NCBI GenBank assembly: GCA_033549365.1
Contig: JAWSUF010000011.1
Location: forward strand, 1 to 64,000
DNA length: 64,000 bases
Source of the DNA: Acidobacteriota bacterium
GTDB lineage: Bacteria; Acidobacteriota; Aminicenantia; Aminicenantales; Saccharicenantaceae
Direction of reading: 5' to 3'
Positions 23,257-32,489 of the stretch are shown piece by piece (positions within the stretch are counted from its first letter, which is position 1; every line of letters begins with the position of its first letter). The notes beneath the pieces were generated by a model. The model saw only the letters and a list, made by a program, of their open reading frames with translations. It was not told the DNA's origin and searched no databases. Made by a program: the position numbers and the translations under genes.

Positions 23257-24654
23257 ATGGTCGGAGAGACTCTGAAGCATTACCGCGTCGAGGACAGGCT
23301 CGGCAAAGGCGGAATGGGTGTCGTTTATAAAGCCCGCGACCTTCGCCTCGACCGGCCCGTGGCCTTGAAAATCCCCGATCCGGCCCTCGTGGCCAACCCC
23401 CAGCGCCGGCAGAGATTCATGTTTGAGGCCCGTTCCGCGGCGGCCGTCAGCCATCCGGCCATCGCCCAGGTCTACGATATTGATGAAGCCGACGGGACGC
23501 TGTTTATTGCCATGGAGTTCGTCGACGGCCGGTCCGTGGGCCGTCTTGTCGCCGAGGGCGAACTCGATCTTCTCGGCTCCATCGAAATCGCCATCCAGGT
23601 CGCCGAGGGGCTGGCCAAGGCCCACGACGCCGGCATTCTTCACCGCGACATCAAGCCGGACAACATCATGGTGACTCCGGACGGCCATGCCAAGATCCTG
23701 GACTTCGGACTGGCCAAACTGATGGAGCCCGTTCCCGGTGAATCCGCGGCGCCCGGGCAGCCGTCCCAAACCCTGACTCTAAATCCGGCCCTCACCATGC
23801 CGGGGACGGTGATGGGAACGATCAACTACATGAGTCCCGAACAGGCCCGGGGAAAAGACCTCGACCGGCGAAGCGACATCTTTTCCCTCGGCGTCGTTCT
23901 CTATGAAATGGTGACCTCGGAGCTTCCGTTCAAGGGTGAAACGCCCATCGACACCATGCATGCCGTCGCTTACGAGGAACCGCGGCCCGTAACGCTCATC
24001 CGCCGGAGCCTGGCGCCGGAACTTCACCGCATCGTCACGCGATGCCTGCGCAAGAATCCGGACGACCGCTATCCCGATGCCCGAAGCCTGGCGGCGGACC
24101 TCCGGCGTCTCAAGCAGAATCTCGAATCCGGAACGGTTCCCGGTCTTACGGCCGCCGAACGATTCCGGGACTGGACCGAGCGATTCCGGGCTTCTTTTCC
24201 CTTCGGGGCCAAAGGCGCGGCGGTTCTGGCCGGGGCCGTTCTCTTGACGGTCATTCTGGTGCTGGCGCGCTTCAATTGGGGCGCCTTGATCGGTCCGGCC
24301 ATCCTGACCCTTTTTCTCTATCGATTTATCCGGAACCGGAAAAAACGGCTGATTGCGGCCTTCACCAAAAAAATCGCCCGCATTTCCAATGTCAGGGCCG
24401 TGGTCGTTCGGGACGACCGGATCACGATCGTCGTGGACCGGGCGCCGGCCGCGGTTTACGTCCGGATCACGGCCGCCGTCGACGAGATCAACGGTAAGCT
24501 CTATATGGGAAAGCCGGTCGAGGCCGAGATTAAAAGCGATTTGCCGCAGGAAGAATTCCGGGCTGTGCTGCAGCAAGTCGGGTTGGCTTACGCCCGCGAC
24601 GACGTTCCGCCGGGACCGGAAAACGGCAAGAGAATCGGCCCGTCCGGGTCGTGA
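23257..24654 (+). CDS. Membrane Ser/Thr protein kinase
   Basis: 465 aa. A complete Hanks-type kinase domain occupies residues about 9-290: glycine loop GKGGMG (16-21), Lys38 (ALKI), catalytic HRDIKPDN with D131, DFG at 149-151, and activation segment MGTINYMSPEQARG. Two adjacent hydrophobic stretches (about 323-365) put the ~100-residue C-terminal domain back on the cytosolic side; that domain has no recognisable PASTA or propeller repeats, unlike many bacterial kinases. The final 67 bp overlap the convergent DUF1848 gene. No cognate phosphatase adjoins it. Confidence 0.9.
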   Translation: MVGETLKHYRVEDRLGKGGMGVVYKARDLRLDRPVALKIPDPALVANPQRRQRFMFEARSAAAVSHPAIAQVYDIDEADGTLFIAMEFVDGRSVGRLVAEGELDLLGSIEIAIQVAEGLAKAHDAGILHRDIKPDNIMVTPDGHAKILDFGLAKLMEPVPGESAAPGQPSQTLTLNPALTMPGTVMGTINYMSPEQARGKDLDRRSDIFSLGVVLYEMVTSELPFKGETPIDTMHAVAYEEPRPVTLIRRSLAPELHRIVTRCLRKNPDDRYPDARSLAADLRRLKQNLESGTVPGLTAAERFRDWTERFRASFPFGAKGAAVLAGAVLLTVILVLARFNWGALIGPAILTLFLYRFIRNRKKRLIAAFTKKIARISNVRAVVVRDDRITIVVDRAPAAVYVRITAAVDEINGKLYMGKPVEAEIKSDLPQEEFRAVLQQVGLAYARDDVPPGPENGKRIGPSGS

Positions 24655-25487
24655 AGCTCCCGATTCCGAAGAGCGGTCGCGGGCGAGGCATTGGCGTAGC
24701 AATACAGGCAGGTATGGGCGCAGGTGTCGTAGGCGCCGATGTCGACGCTCCGGACGCACAGACATTCCTTCCTCTGCCCGGGATCCTTGGACATCGGGAT
24801 GGAGCGGCCTATCATCCGTTCGAACCGCCGGGCATCGATGCAGGCGCCGCGCGCCGTTCCTTCGGGATGACATTCGGAGGAGACGGCGCACGTGCCGAGC
24901 GTCATACCCCGGAAAGCCGCCATCCGCTTCAACTTGAGAAGCAGACGCCGGGCATCATCCGGTTCCGGAAGTGAAACTTTGAGCGATTCCATATGGCGCC
25001 GGCTTTTCCTGTAAAGGGTGAGAAAAGCGATGATGACGTGCGTTGTGTATCCCTCGAGATTCCTTGCGAGAGATTCGAAACGCCGCAGATGCTCGTCGCC
25101 GCCGATTGCAGGTGTGAGGAATATCGGATCGTAGCGCCAGATCACACGTTCCGGCCCCAGGCGGTCGGATAATCTTTTGAAGGTTTCGATGACGGCTCTC
25201 TTCGGAGGAAGGTTCGGCTCGATGGACGGGCCATATCCCGTAATGGTGAACAGAAAGTCATAAGGGATTTCAAAGGCGTCGAGACCGGGGAGTCGGCTGA
25301 GAAAATCTTCCGGGTTTTTCGTCCAGAACACGATGCCGTCGATGGAGGCGGGATCCAGATCGACCCGGCGCACCTCTAAGCGGCGCCTCGGATTCGCGAC
25401 CAGGACATGTCCGGCGCGAAGCCTGTTCAGAAACCATCGGCCGTAAAAGGCCGGAATGTCCGTTCTCCGGCTGGCGCTGACGATCAT
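24588..25487 (-). CDS. DUF1848 family protein (radical-SAM-like cysteine motif)
   Basis: 299 aa. Begins MIVSASRRTDIPAFYGRWF, the signature start of DUF1848, and continues with DGIVFWTKNPEDFL and RVIWRYDPIFL. The C-terminal part has KECLCVRSVDIGAYDTC and CLYCYAN, a cysteine cluster expected to bind an Fe-S centre; the family is related to spore photolyase/radical-SAM-like TIM barrels but its reaction is unknown. The frame opens further upstream (25550), but the ATG at 25487 gives the conserved start. It overlaps the kinase gene tail-to-tail by 67 bp. Confidence 0.85.
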   Translation of the reverse strand: MIVSASRRTDIPAFYGRWFLNRLRAGHVLVANPRRRLEVRRVDLDPASIDGIVFWTKNPEDFLSRLPGLDAFEIPYDFLFTITGYGPSIEPNLPPKRAVIETFKRLSDRLGPERVIWRYDPIFLTPAIGGDEHLRRFESLARNLEGYTTHVIIAFLTLYRKSRRHMESLKVSLPEPDDARRLLLKLKRMAAFRGMTLGTCAVSSECHPEGTARGACIDARRFERMIGRSIPMSKDPGQRKECLCVRSVDIGAYDTCAHTCLYCYANASPATALRNRELHDPDGPILLPFSGPGGTSSRA

Positions 25488-25504
25488 GCTGCGGCGGGAG
25501 GATT

Positions 25505-26677
25505 TCAGAAATCCACCCAGGCGGCGTCCCGGGACGAGCTCTCGACGCATTTTTCTATGGTGGCGACACCGCGTACGCCTTCGTGGACGTCGGGAAAGTC
25601 GAGGTCGTCGGCGCCGGGCGTCATCCCCGCTTTAATCTTGGCCAGCGCGCCGATGTAGGTCGCGTACATGTTGGCGAAGCACTCGAAATAGCCTTCGGGA
25701 TGGCCCGAGGGGATGCGGGACAGGGCCTGGGCCCGGGGCGACATGGGATCGCGGCCCCGCGAGATGCGCGAGACCGGACGGTCGAGAAAGGCCACCCGAG
25801 CGTGGTTCGGCTCTTCCTGGACCCATTCGACGGATCCCTTCGTGCCGTAGATCCGGACGCGGAAGCCGTTGTCGTGGCCGATCGCGATCTGCGAGCTCCA
25901 GGAGACGCCTTTGGCTCCGCCCTCATAGTCGATGAGGATCGTGGCGTTGTCATCGAGGACCCGGTCTTCGCCGAACCGGTCGAGGCGGGCGCAGAGCCTG
26001 CGGATCTTGAGGCCGGTCATGGCGGCCACCATGTTTTCGATGTGGCTTCCGATGTCCCCGACGCAGTTGGAGATCCCGGCCAGGGCCGGGTCGGTGCGCC
26101 ACAGAGATTGTTTCTGGCCCGTTTTTTCGAGGGGGGTCGCCAGCCATTCCTGCGGATATTCGGCATTCACGAAACGGATTTCGCCGATTTCGCCGCGGGC
26201 GATCATGTCCCGGATATTCTTGACCATGGGATAGCAGGCGTAGGCGTAGGCGACGCAAAACAGAAGCTTTTTCTCCCCGGACAGGCGGGCCAGCTCTTCG
26301 GCGTCGCGGAGGCTTGTCGCCAGGGGCTTGTCACAGACGACGGGGAAGCCTTTTTCGAGGGCCAGGCGGGCGATGGGGTGGTGGGAGCTGTTGGGCGTCA
26401 CGATGACGATGAAGTCCGGGCGGTCGTCCCGGGACGCCTCGGTTTCCAGCATGACCTGGAAATCGGGGTAAAGACGGTCCTTCGGCAAACCGAGGCTTTC
26501 GCCGAGTGTTCGGGTTTTTTCAAAATCCTGGGAAAAACAACCGGAGGCAAGTTCGGCTTTTCCGTCCATGGCGATCGCCTTGCGGTGGACGTCGCCGATA
26601 AAGGCGCCCGGGCCTCCGCCGACCATGCCGTAACGAAGCCGCGGCGCTTGATTGAGGGTGTCCTGTCCTTCAATCAT
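25505..26677 (-). CDS. Cytosolic Gfo/Idh/MocA family oxidoreductase
   Basis: 390 aa without signal peptide, unlike the three exported paralogues in this window. Rossmann motif GMVGGGPGAFIGDVHRKA at the N-terminus, VCDKPLATS with the catalytic-type Lys, and GDIGSHIENMVAAMTG in the substrate domain; the C-terminal PDVHEGVRGVATIEKCVESS is usual for myo-inositol/scyllo-inositol and glycoside dehydrogenase relatives. GGAGGAGG lies just before the ATG. Its promoter (26716-26744) closely matches those at 16.7 and 18.1 kb. The DUF1848 gene follows after 17 bp and may be co-transcribed. Confidence 0.88.
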   Translation of the reverse strand: MIEGQDTLNQAPRLRYGMVGGGPGAFIGDVHRKAIAMDGKAELASGCFSQDFEKTRTLGESLGLPKDRLYPDFQVMLETEASRDDRPDFIVIVTPNSSHHPIARLALEKGFPVVCDKPLATSLRDAEELARLSGEKKLLFCVAYAYACYPMVKNIRDMIARGEIGEIRFVNAEYPQEWLATPLEKTGQKQSLWRTDPALAGISNCVGDIGSHIENMVAAMTGLKIRRLCARLDRFGEDRVLDDNATILIDYEGGAKGVSWSSQIAIGHDNGFRVRIYGTKGSVEWVQEEPNHARVAFLDRPVSRISRGRDPMSPRAQALSRIPSGHPEGYFECFANMYATYIGALAKIKAGMTPGADDLDFPDVHEGVRGVATIEKCVESSSRDAAWVDF

Positions 26678-26715
26678 GACTCCTCCTCCCAGGGTTTTTG
26701 ATTCCGGCTCCGGTC

Positions 26716-26744
26716 ATCATATGAAACATTGACGCATTTTTCAA
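26716..26744 (-). promoter_or_regulatory. Promoter of the cytosolic Gfo/Idh gene
   Basis: Minus strand TTGAAA (26739-26744), 17 bp ending GTTTCA, TATGAT (26716-26721). Third member of the group with 16682-16710 and 18119-18147. Confidence 0.6.
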
Positions 26745-26831
26745 TCTTTTCAGAAACTCAGGGCTGCCGATTTGAGCGGCAATGATTCCGGACAAGATAT
26801 CACTTGAAGAGCGGCCGTGCGGACTGCGTGT

Positions 26832-29180
26832 TCAGAACGGAAAAACGACCGGCAGAAGCAGGATGCTTACGACGAGGACGATCAGAGAGATGGGCAGGCC
26901 GTTTTTCATGTAATCGCTGAAGCGGTAACCGCCGGGGCTCATGACCAGGACGTTGGCCGGGTGGGAGACGGGCGTCATGAAGCTCGATGCCACGGCATAG
27001 GCGATCGCCATAATAAAGGGATAAGGGGAGACTTCCAGGCTGAAGGCGGTGGCTAGAGCGATCGGGGTCATGACGACCGCGTTGACGGCGCTGGGAATGA
27101 ACTGATTGATGATCAAGGTCAGGGCCATGAGTCCCGCCATGACGGCCGTCGGGCCATAAGGTCCCGATGCTGAGACGACTCCCCCGGCCAACAGCTCCGC
27201 GGCGCCGGTCTGCTGCATGGCGAATCCCATGGGAAGCATCGCCGCGATCAGGAAAACGGCTTTCCATTCAATGGCCCGATAGGCCTCGTCCATCGTCAGA
27301 CATCGGGTCAAGACCATAAAGGCGGCTCCGGCAATGGCGGCGATGGAGATGGGCAGCCAATTGAAAATGACGGTGGCGATGACGGACAGCATGATCAGGG
27401 AGGCGAGAGGCGCCTTCCTGATCCGCGGTTTTTCCTGGACGTCCAGGCGGAGAACGACGAAATCCCGCTCGCGGGCCAAAATTTCAAAACGCTCGATCGG
27501 GCCGTAGCACAACAGCGCGTCGCCGTATTGGAGAGGAAAGTCGGCCAATCCCGTCCGGTAGGATCGATCCCCCCGCCAGACGGCCAGGATCGAAATGCCG
27601 AATTTTTCACGGAACCGCAGATCCCGCAGGGTTTTTCCGGCAACCGTCGTGTAGGGCGAGAGCATGACCTCGATGATGGCCTGCGGGCCGGTTTCGAGTT
27701 CCGCCAGATCAACGCGGATATCCCGCAGGATTTTCAGGGATTGGAGGCCGCTCAGAACCTCGATGTCGGTCGGATGTCCGGAAACGATGAGCCGGTCCCC
27801 GGATTCGAGGCCTGTGTCGGGGTCGGGAAGCGGCCTTTCCTCGCCGCCGCGGATGATGTTCAGAACCGAGATGCCGTAAGCGTCTCCCAGTCTGGCTTCA
27901 GCGAGCGTTTTTCCGGCGAGTGCGGAGCCTTCGGGAATATCGAGAAAAAGAAGGCGGTCTTCGAGATGATATTCTCCGGCCTCTTCGATGCCCAACTCCC
28001 GGAATCCCGGCTGGTCCGAAAGAGCGTTCAGGTTTTCGACGGCGCCTTCGACCAGCAGGCGGTCGCCCGATGCGAGGGGCATGTCCTGCAGTTTGGTCCG
28101 GCGGACGATATCGCCGCGGCGGACGGCCAGGACATTCACCCCGGATTTCCGGCGGAAACCGGTTTGAGCCAGGGTCCGGCCGGCCAAAGCTGAAGATTCG
28201 CCGACGGTGAACTCGGCGAGGCCGATATTTTCCGATAGAAGACCCTTGACGGCGGGGACATCGGTTCTGACCGTGAAGACGGGCCGTTCGGCCAATTGGT
28301 CGAGTTGGTCCAAGCGGCCGAGTGCCAGCAGGCGGTCGCCGCCCTCCAGGACAAGATCGGCGTCGGGGCCGAGCTTTTCTCCGAAGCCGCGCTCGATGCT
28401 CAAAATATTCAAGCCCAGAGCCCGGCTGATGCGGCTTTCGGCCAGGGTTTTCCCGGCCAGGGCGCTGTCTTTCGGAAGAATGAGCATGGCCAGGCGTTCT
28501 TCGAGACCATAGAGTTTCCGTTGGTCCAGGAATGCAGGTCCGCTGTCCGAAACAGACCGATGAACCTGTTGCTCGGGTAAAAGCCGCCGTCCGATCAGCT
28601 TCATATAGAGGATGGAAACAATCAAAATGGCGAGGCCGATCGGAGTGAAATCGAACAAGCCCAAAGTGGGAAGGCCGGCTTCCCGCAGAAAGTCGCTGAC
28701 GACAAGGTTCGAGGCCGTGCCGATCAAAACCAGCATTCCTCCCAGGAGAGAACCATAAGCCATGGGAAGAAGCAGGCGCGAAACGGCCCGTTGTGTCCTC
28801 CGTGCGATGTCGAGTGTCACGGGGAGGAACATGGCTGCGACTCCGATGTTGTTCATGAAACCCGAAAGAAGGGCGGTGCTGCTCATGAGAACCGTGACCA
28901 GGCGGCTTTCCGTTTTTCCGGCAAGACGCAGAATCTGGGCGCCCAGAACGGCGGCGACCCCGGTGCGGCTCAGCCCGGCCGAAAGGATGAAGACGGCCCA
29001 AATCGTGACGACCGCCGGGTTGGAAAATCCCGAGATCGCCTCAACCGGCGTCACCAGTCCGGAAACCGTCAGGCCGACAAGAACAAGGAGTGCCGTAAGA
29101 TCCGGCCGCAACACCTCGGAGACAAAGAGCACAATGGCAACGAGGAGAATCCCGAACGTGAGCCCGATTTCGAAGGTCAT
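26832..29180 (-). CDS. SLC13/DASS-type permease with four internal RCK_C (TrkA-C) domains
   Basis: 782 aa ion-coupled anion permease of the SLC13/CitT-like superfamily. The first membrane block (about residues 1-205) contains FMNNIGVAAMFLPV and LIGTASNLVVSDFL, typical of the family's substrate loops; the second (about 590-782) contains NQFIPSAVNAVVMTPIALA and SFMTPVSHPANVLVMSPGGY. Between them (about 220-575) are four tandem RCK_C domains, each with the S/T-x-x-A-G-K/R-T-L core. Two such domains are the more usual number. The substrate could be sulfate, dicarboxylate or another anion. Starts 4 bp after the HEAT-repeat gene, so probably one operon. Confidence 0.88.
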   Translation of the reverse strand: MTFEIGLTFGILLVAIVLFVSEVLRPDLTALLVLVGLTVSGLVTPVEAISGFSNPAVVTIWAVFILSAGLSRTGVAAVLGAQILRLAGKTESRLVTVLMSSTALLSGFMNNIGVAAMFLPVTLDIARRTQRAVSRLLLPMAYGSLLGGMLVLIGTASNLVVSDFLREAGLPTLGLFDFTPIGLAILIVSILYMKLIGRRLLPEQQVHRSVSDSGPAFLDQRKLYGLEERLAMLILPKDSALAGKTLAESRISRALGLNILSIERGFGEKLGPDADLVLEGGDRLLALGRLDQLDQLAERPVFTVRTDVPAVKGLLSENIGLAEFTVGESSALAGRTLAQTGFRRKSGVNVLAVRRGDIVRRTKLQDMPLASGDRLLVEGAVENLNALSDQPGFRELGIEEAGEYHLEDRLLFLDIPEGSALAGKTLAEARLGDAYGISVLNIIRGGEERPLPDPDTGLESGDRLIVSGHPTDIEVLSGLQSLKILRDIRVDLAELETGPQAIIEVMLSPYTTVAGKTLRDLRFREKFGISILAVWRGDRSYRTGLADFPLQYGDALLCYGPIERFEILARERDFVVLRLDVQEKPRIRKAPLASLIMLSVIATVIFNWLPISIAAIAGAAFMVLTRCLTMDEAYRAIEWKAVFLIAAMLPMGFAMQQTGAAELLAGGVVSASGPYGPTAVMAGLMALTLIINQFIPSAVNAVVMTPIALATAFSLEVSPYPFIMAIAYAVASSFMTPVSHPANVLVMSPGGYRFSDYMKNGLPISLIVLVVSILLLPVVFPF

Positions 29181-29184
29181 GACG

Positions 29185-31149
29185 TCATGGAGTTTTCAGG
29201 CGTTCGCGGATCCGATCGACGGCGGCCAGAGCCTCGTCCCGAATCGATGCGTCTCCGATCTGAGAGGCCGCGAGAGCCAGAGCTTCGGGCGAGGGGAATC
29301 CCGGCAGGGCGCCCAGAACGAGCCGTTTTTCCTCCGGTCGTTCGCAGAGAGAGAGGGCTTCCGCCAGGTCGGCGGCGACGCCTTTCGGCGCCCGGTGGCG
29401 TTCGAGGCCGATCATGCGCACGAAAGCCCTCATGGCGAGAACGCGAAGCGTGAGGTTCGGGGAGGATCGGACGATATCCAGAACATCGTCCCGGGCGGTC
29501 GCCGTCGGCCAGTCGATCAAGGTCCGCGCCGCAGCCTCGGCCGCCGTGTTGTCGGGATCGTCCAGGAACCCGCGGACGATGGGCAGCGAGGCGTCATCGC
29601 CGATCCGCCCGAGAAGGCGGAGGAGCATGGCGATCCGCTCGCTATCGGTTTCTTTTTCGAGGAGAGTCCGGACCGGAGCGGACCTCATGCCGGGCCGTGG
29701 TATGGCCAGGGAAACGATCGAGACCGTCGACAAGAGCTCCTCGCGGGTGAGGGAATCGTCATTGAAAAGCATGAGATCGATAAGATCGTCCATGTCCGCC
29801 GGCGAGGCGAGGGCTTTCAAGGCCCGAGCCGCCTGCAGACGAACGGTTGGAGAGGCTGTCGCGGCATGCCGCATGAGACTGTCCTTCACGCCGGTAAGCC
29901 GGCGCTCTCCCGCAGCCAGGATGAGTTCGCCGAGGACTTTGTCGTCCCGGGTTTTTTCGAGAAGCGAATAGACGGCCTCTTCGGCGCCGGCGCCCCGGAT
30001 CCTCCACAGGCTTTCCCGGGCGGCGGTCTGTTCGGCGCCCCGGGTCGCGGCCGCTCTTTCGGCCAGGAAGGTGACGGCCGAGGCATCGCCGACGGACTCA
30101 AGGGTGCGGAGAGCCGCGATGCGGACGTCGAGGGATGTGTCCCCGGCAGCGCGACGGACCGCGACGAGAACTTCTGGAGTCGAAAAATCGGAAAGCGCGG
30201 CGACCAAAGGAATTCGTCCCGCCTCGGGAAGCCTTTCGAGATAGGGAAGGACGGAGCCGATGGATGAGGCATCGAAAACCGATGAAACGAGCGACGCCGC
30301 ATCGATCTGAAGATCAGGGTTCGAAGATGCGAAGGCATCCAGGATGATCTTGGGCGCATCTTTTCCGGCGGCGGCGATCTTACCCCGGAAGGCGGCGCTG
30401 CGGATGGAGGGAGAGATTTCGGTTGACAGCACGGTTTCATAGATCGATGCGGCTTCGATCGGACGCTCTTCTTTCAGACGGCGATCGGCGCAGGTCAGGA
30501 GGCCTGCGGCTGCAGCGGTTTTCAAGGTTTCCGCTCCGTTTTCCAGAATGTCCAGGAGCACGGCCTCGGCTTCGGTTCCTCCTATCGTGCCCAGAGCTTC
30601 AACGGCGGCGCGGGCCGCCGGCCCGGAATCCGGGGCCGAGGCGATTCGCGATAATGCGGGGACGGCGGCTGAGGAACCGCGGCCGCCCAGTGAGGACACA
30701 ACCCCGATTATCATCTCGCCTTCGACCGTCTCCAGCGCCGAAAGAAGAGCCCTCTCCGCCTCCTCTCCGGGAATGATTTCCAGAGCGTAACGCGCCATGT
30801 CCGATGTCTCGGAGCGAACGAGCATCGAGGATAAAACGGGAACCGAGTCGGAAGACCCGATCAGTCGCAGGTTTCGGCAGACGGCCGCTTTGCCGGACGA
30901 TGTGGCTTCGCCCTGAAGAAAAGCAACCAGGGAAGACTCGATCTCGGCCAAAGCCGCGGAATCGTCCAGGCGTGAAGCGATATAGGCCTGCAGCCGGAGC
31001 GGCGCGCCCTCGCCTTCGGCCCAGTCGTGGACGGCGAGATCGCGGAGGATTGCGGAGAGGTCTTCCGTATTCGGGTCCGCGTATCCCGCGGCCGGGAAAA
31101 CGATGAAGAGAATCAGGACGGCGATAAGGATGAATCGTTTTGTGTTCAT
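29185..31149 (-). CDS. Exported HEAT-repeat protein
   Basis: 654 aa. A signal peptide (MNTKRFILIAVLILFIVFPAAGYA) is followed by about fifteen helical HEAT/PBS-type repeats throughout (for example ARAAVEALGTIGGTEAEAVL and LRLLGRIGDDASLPIVRGFL). These usually act as protein-binding scaffolds; no catalytic motif is present. The open frame extends upstream to 31311, but that part overlaps the preceding Gfo/Idh gene, and GGAG stands five bases before the ATG at 31149, so this start is used. Followed by the SLC13 permease gene after 4 bp. Function not assigned. Confidence 0.75.
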   Translation of the reverse strand: MNTKRFILIAVLILFIVFPAAGYADPNTEDLSAILRDLAVHDWAEGEGAPLRLQAYIASRLDDSAALAEIESSLVAFLQGEATSSGKAAVCRNLRLIGSSDSVPVLSSMLVRSETSDMARYALEIIPGEEAERALLSALETVEGEMIIGVVSSLGGRGSSAAVPALSRIASAPDSGPAARAAVEALGTIGGTEAEAVLLDILENGAETLKTAAAAGLLTCADRRLKEERPIEAASIYETVLSTEISPSIRSAAFRGKIAAAGKDAPKIILDAFASSNPDLQIDAASLVSSVFDASSIGSVLPYLERLPEAGRIPLVAALSDFSTPEVLVAVRRAAGDTSLDVRIAALRTLESVGDASAVTFLAERAAATRGAEQTAARESLWRIRGAGAEEAVYSLLEKTRDDKVLGELILAAGERRLTGVKDSLMRHAATASPTVRLQAARALKALASPADMDDLIDLMLFNDDSLTREELLSTVSIVSLAIPRPGMRSAPVRTLLEKETDSERIAMLLRLLGRIGDDASLPIVRGFLDDPDNTAAEAAARTLIDWPTATARDDVLDIVRSSPNLTLRVLAMRAFVRMIGLERHRAPKGVAADLAEALSLCERPEEKRLVLGALPGFPSPEALALAASQIGDASIRDEALAAVDRIRERLKTP

Positions 31150-31168
31150 TGTTCTCCGCATCCTTTCC

Positions 31169-32473
31169 CTAAGCCGGGAGCTGCCAGGGTTTCCGGTAGG
31201 CGCGGGCCAGAAGCCGCTCGACCCCGGGGTCTCCGATAAGGGTTTCCGAAGCCGGGTCCCAGCGGATTTTCCGGCCGGCGGCGATGGCTGCAACGGCCAG
31301 ATGGCCGACACTGGCCGACCGGTGGGCCGCCGTGCAGGGCGTGATCGTCGGGCGCCGGCTGCGAATGCCGTCCAGGAAATTCCCGGCGTGATCCCGGCTC
31401 TTCTCCAGGCGGATTTCCTCCGGACCGACGGTCTCTCTTTTCAACCCGGCCGGTTCGCACTCGAATTCCCCCCGGTCGACCCAGATCCAACCCCGCTCTC
31501 CGATCCATTTCGTTCCGCTCCAGATGTCCGGGTGTCCGCCGGCGATGATCATGGGCGTTCCGTCGGCATAGACGGCTTCCACGCGATAGCGGGTCGGGCT
31601 GTTGTAAATGCCCGATGTCGGGAATTCGGCCGTGCCTTCGACGGAGACGGGGCCGGTGTCGTCCCAGCCCATGCCCCAGTGGGCGATGTCGACGTGGTGG
31701 CCGACCCAGTCCATGAGCTGGCCGCCGCCGAAATCCATGTTCCAGCGCCAGTTCATGTGGACACGGGCCTTGCAGTAAGGCTGCCAGGGGGCGGGGCCGA
31801 CCCAGAAATCGTAATCCAGATTGGGAGGAGGCGGCACGAGATCCTCTTCTCCGAAGGTCCCGGCGAAATCATAGTGGCCCGAGGGCAGCCCGACTTCGAT
31901 TCTCATGATGCGGCCGAGGCGGCCGTTGCGGACAAGCTCGCAAGCCTGGTGGAAATTTTCCACTGATCTCTGCCAGGACCCCGTCTGCCAGACCCGGCCG
32001 TAGCGTTTGACGGCCGCACAGAGAGCCTGCCCCTCGCGGAGACTGTGGGTCAGGGGCTTCTCGCCGAAGACGTCGAGTCCGGCCCGGAGCGCGGCGATCG
32101 ACAGGATGGCGTGCCAGTGGTCGGGCACGGCGATGGACACGGCGTCGAGGTCGTCTCGGGCGTAGAGGTCGCGAAAGTCGTGGTAGGTCGCGCAGGATGT
32201 GCTGCCGTACATGCTGTCGACGATCCTCTTGGCCATGGCCAGGGGTTCCTTGTCGATGTCGCAGACGGCGACCCACTGGACTTCGTTCTTCTCGAGGAAG
32301 CTGCGCATGTTGCCCGGGCCCTGCATGCCGAAACCGATGCCGGCCATGACGATGCGGTTCGAGGGCGCGACCGCCCCGTCCTTGCCCAGGGCCGAGGCGG
32401 GAACGATGGCCGGAAATCCGGCCGCCCCGGCCGCGGCCAGCGCGGCCGTTTTTAAAAATTTGCGACGCTTCAT
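31169..32473 (-). CDS. Tat-exported Gfo/Idh/MocA oxidoreductase (operon gene 3)
   Basis: 434 aa. The ATG at 32473 starts MKRRKFLKTAALAAAGAAG, a twin-arginine signal. Then comes the Rossmann motif MAGIGFGMQGPGN, VFGEKPLTHS with the catalytic-type Lys, and the substrate domain with WRWNMDFGGGQLMDWVGHH. The long form with C-terminal FLDGIRSRRPTITPCTAAHRS is common in Planctomycetota, Bacteroidota and Acidobacteriota genomes. It follows another Tat-exported paralogue after 16 bp, and a Tat-exported TIM-barrel protein heads the set. The trio probably acts on the same sugar derivative in the periplasm. Reaction and substrate unknown. Confidence 0.88.
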   Translation of the reverse strand: MKRRKFLKTAALAAAGAAGFPAIVPASALGKDGAVAPSNRIVMAGIGFGMQGPGNMRSFLEKNEVQWVAVCDIDKEPLAMAKRIVDSMYGSTSCATYHDFRDLYARDDLDAVSIAVPDHWHAILSIAALRAGLDVFGEKPLTHSLREGQALCAAVKRYGRVWQTGSWQRSVENFHQACELVRNGRLGRIMRIEVGLPSGHYDFAGTFGEEDLVPPPPNLDYDFWVGPAPWQPYCKARVHMNWRWNMDFGGGQLMDWVGHHVDIAHWGMGWDDTGPVSVEGTAEFPTSGIYNSPTRYRVEAVYADGTPMIIAGGHPDIWSGTKWIGERGWIWVDRGEFECEPAGLKRETVGPEEIRLEKSRDHAGNFLDGIRSRRPTITPCTAAHRSASVGHLAVAAIAAGRKIRWDPASETLIGDPGVERLLARAYRKPWQLPA

Positions 32474-32489
32474 AGTAACCTCCGGCCGG

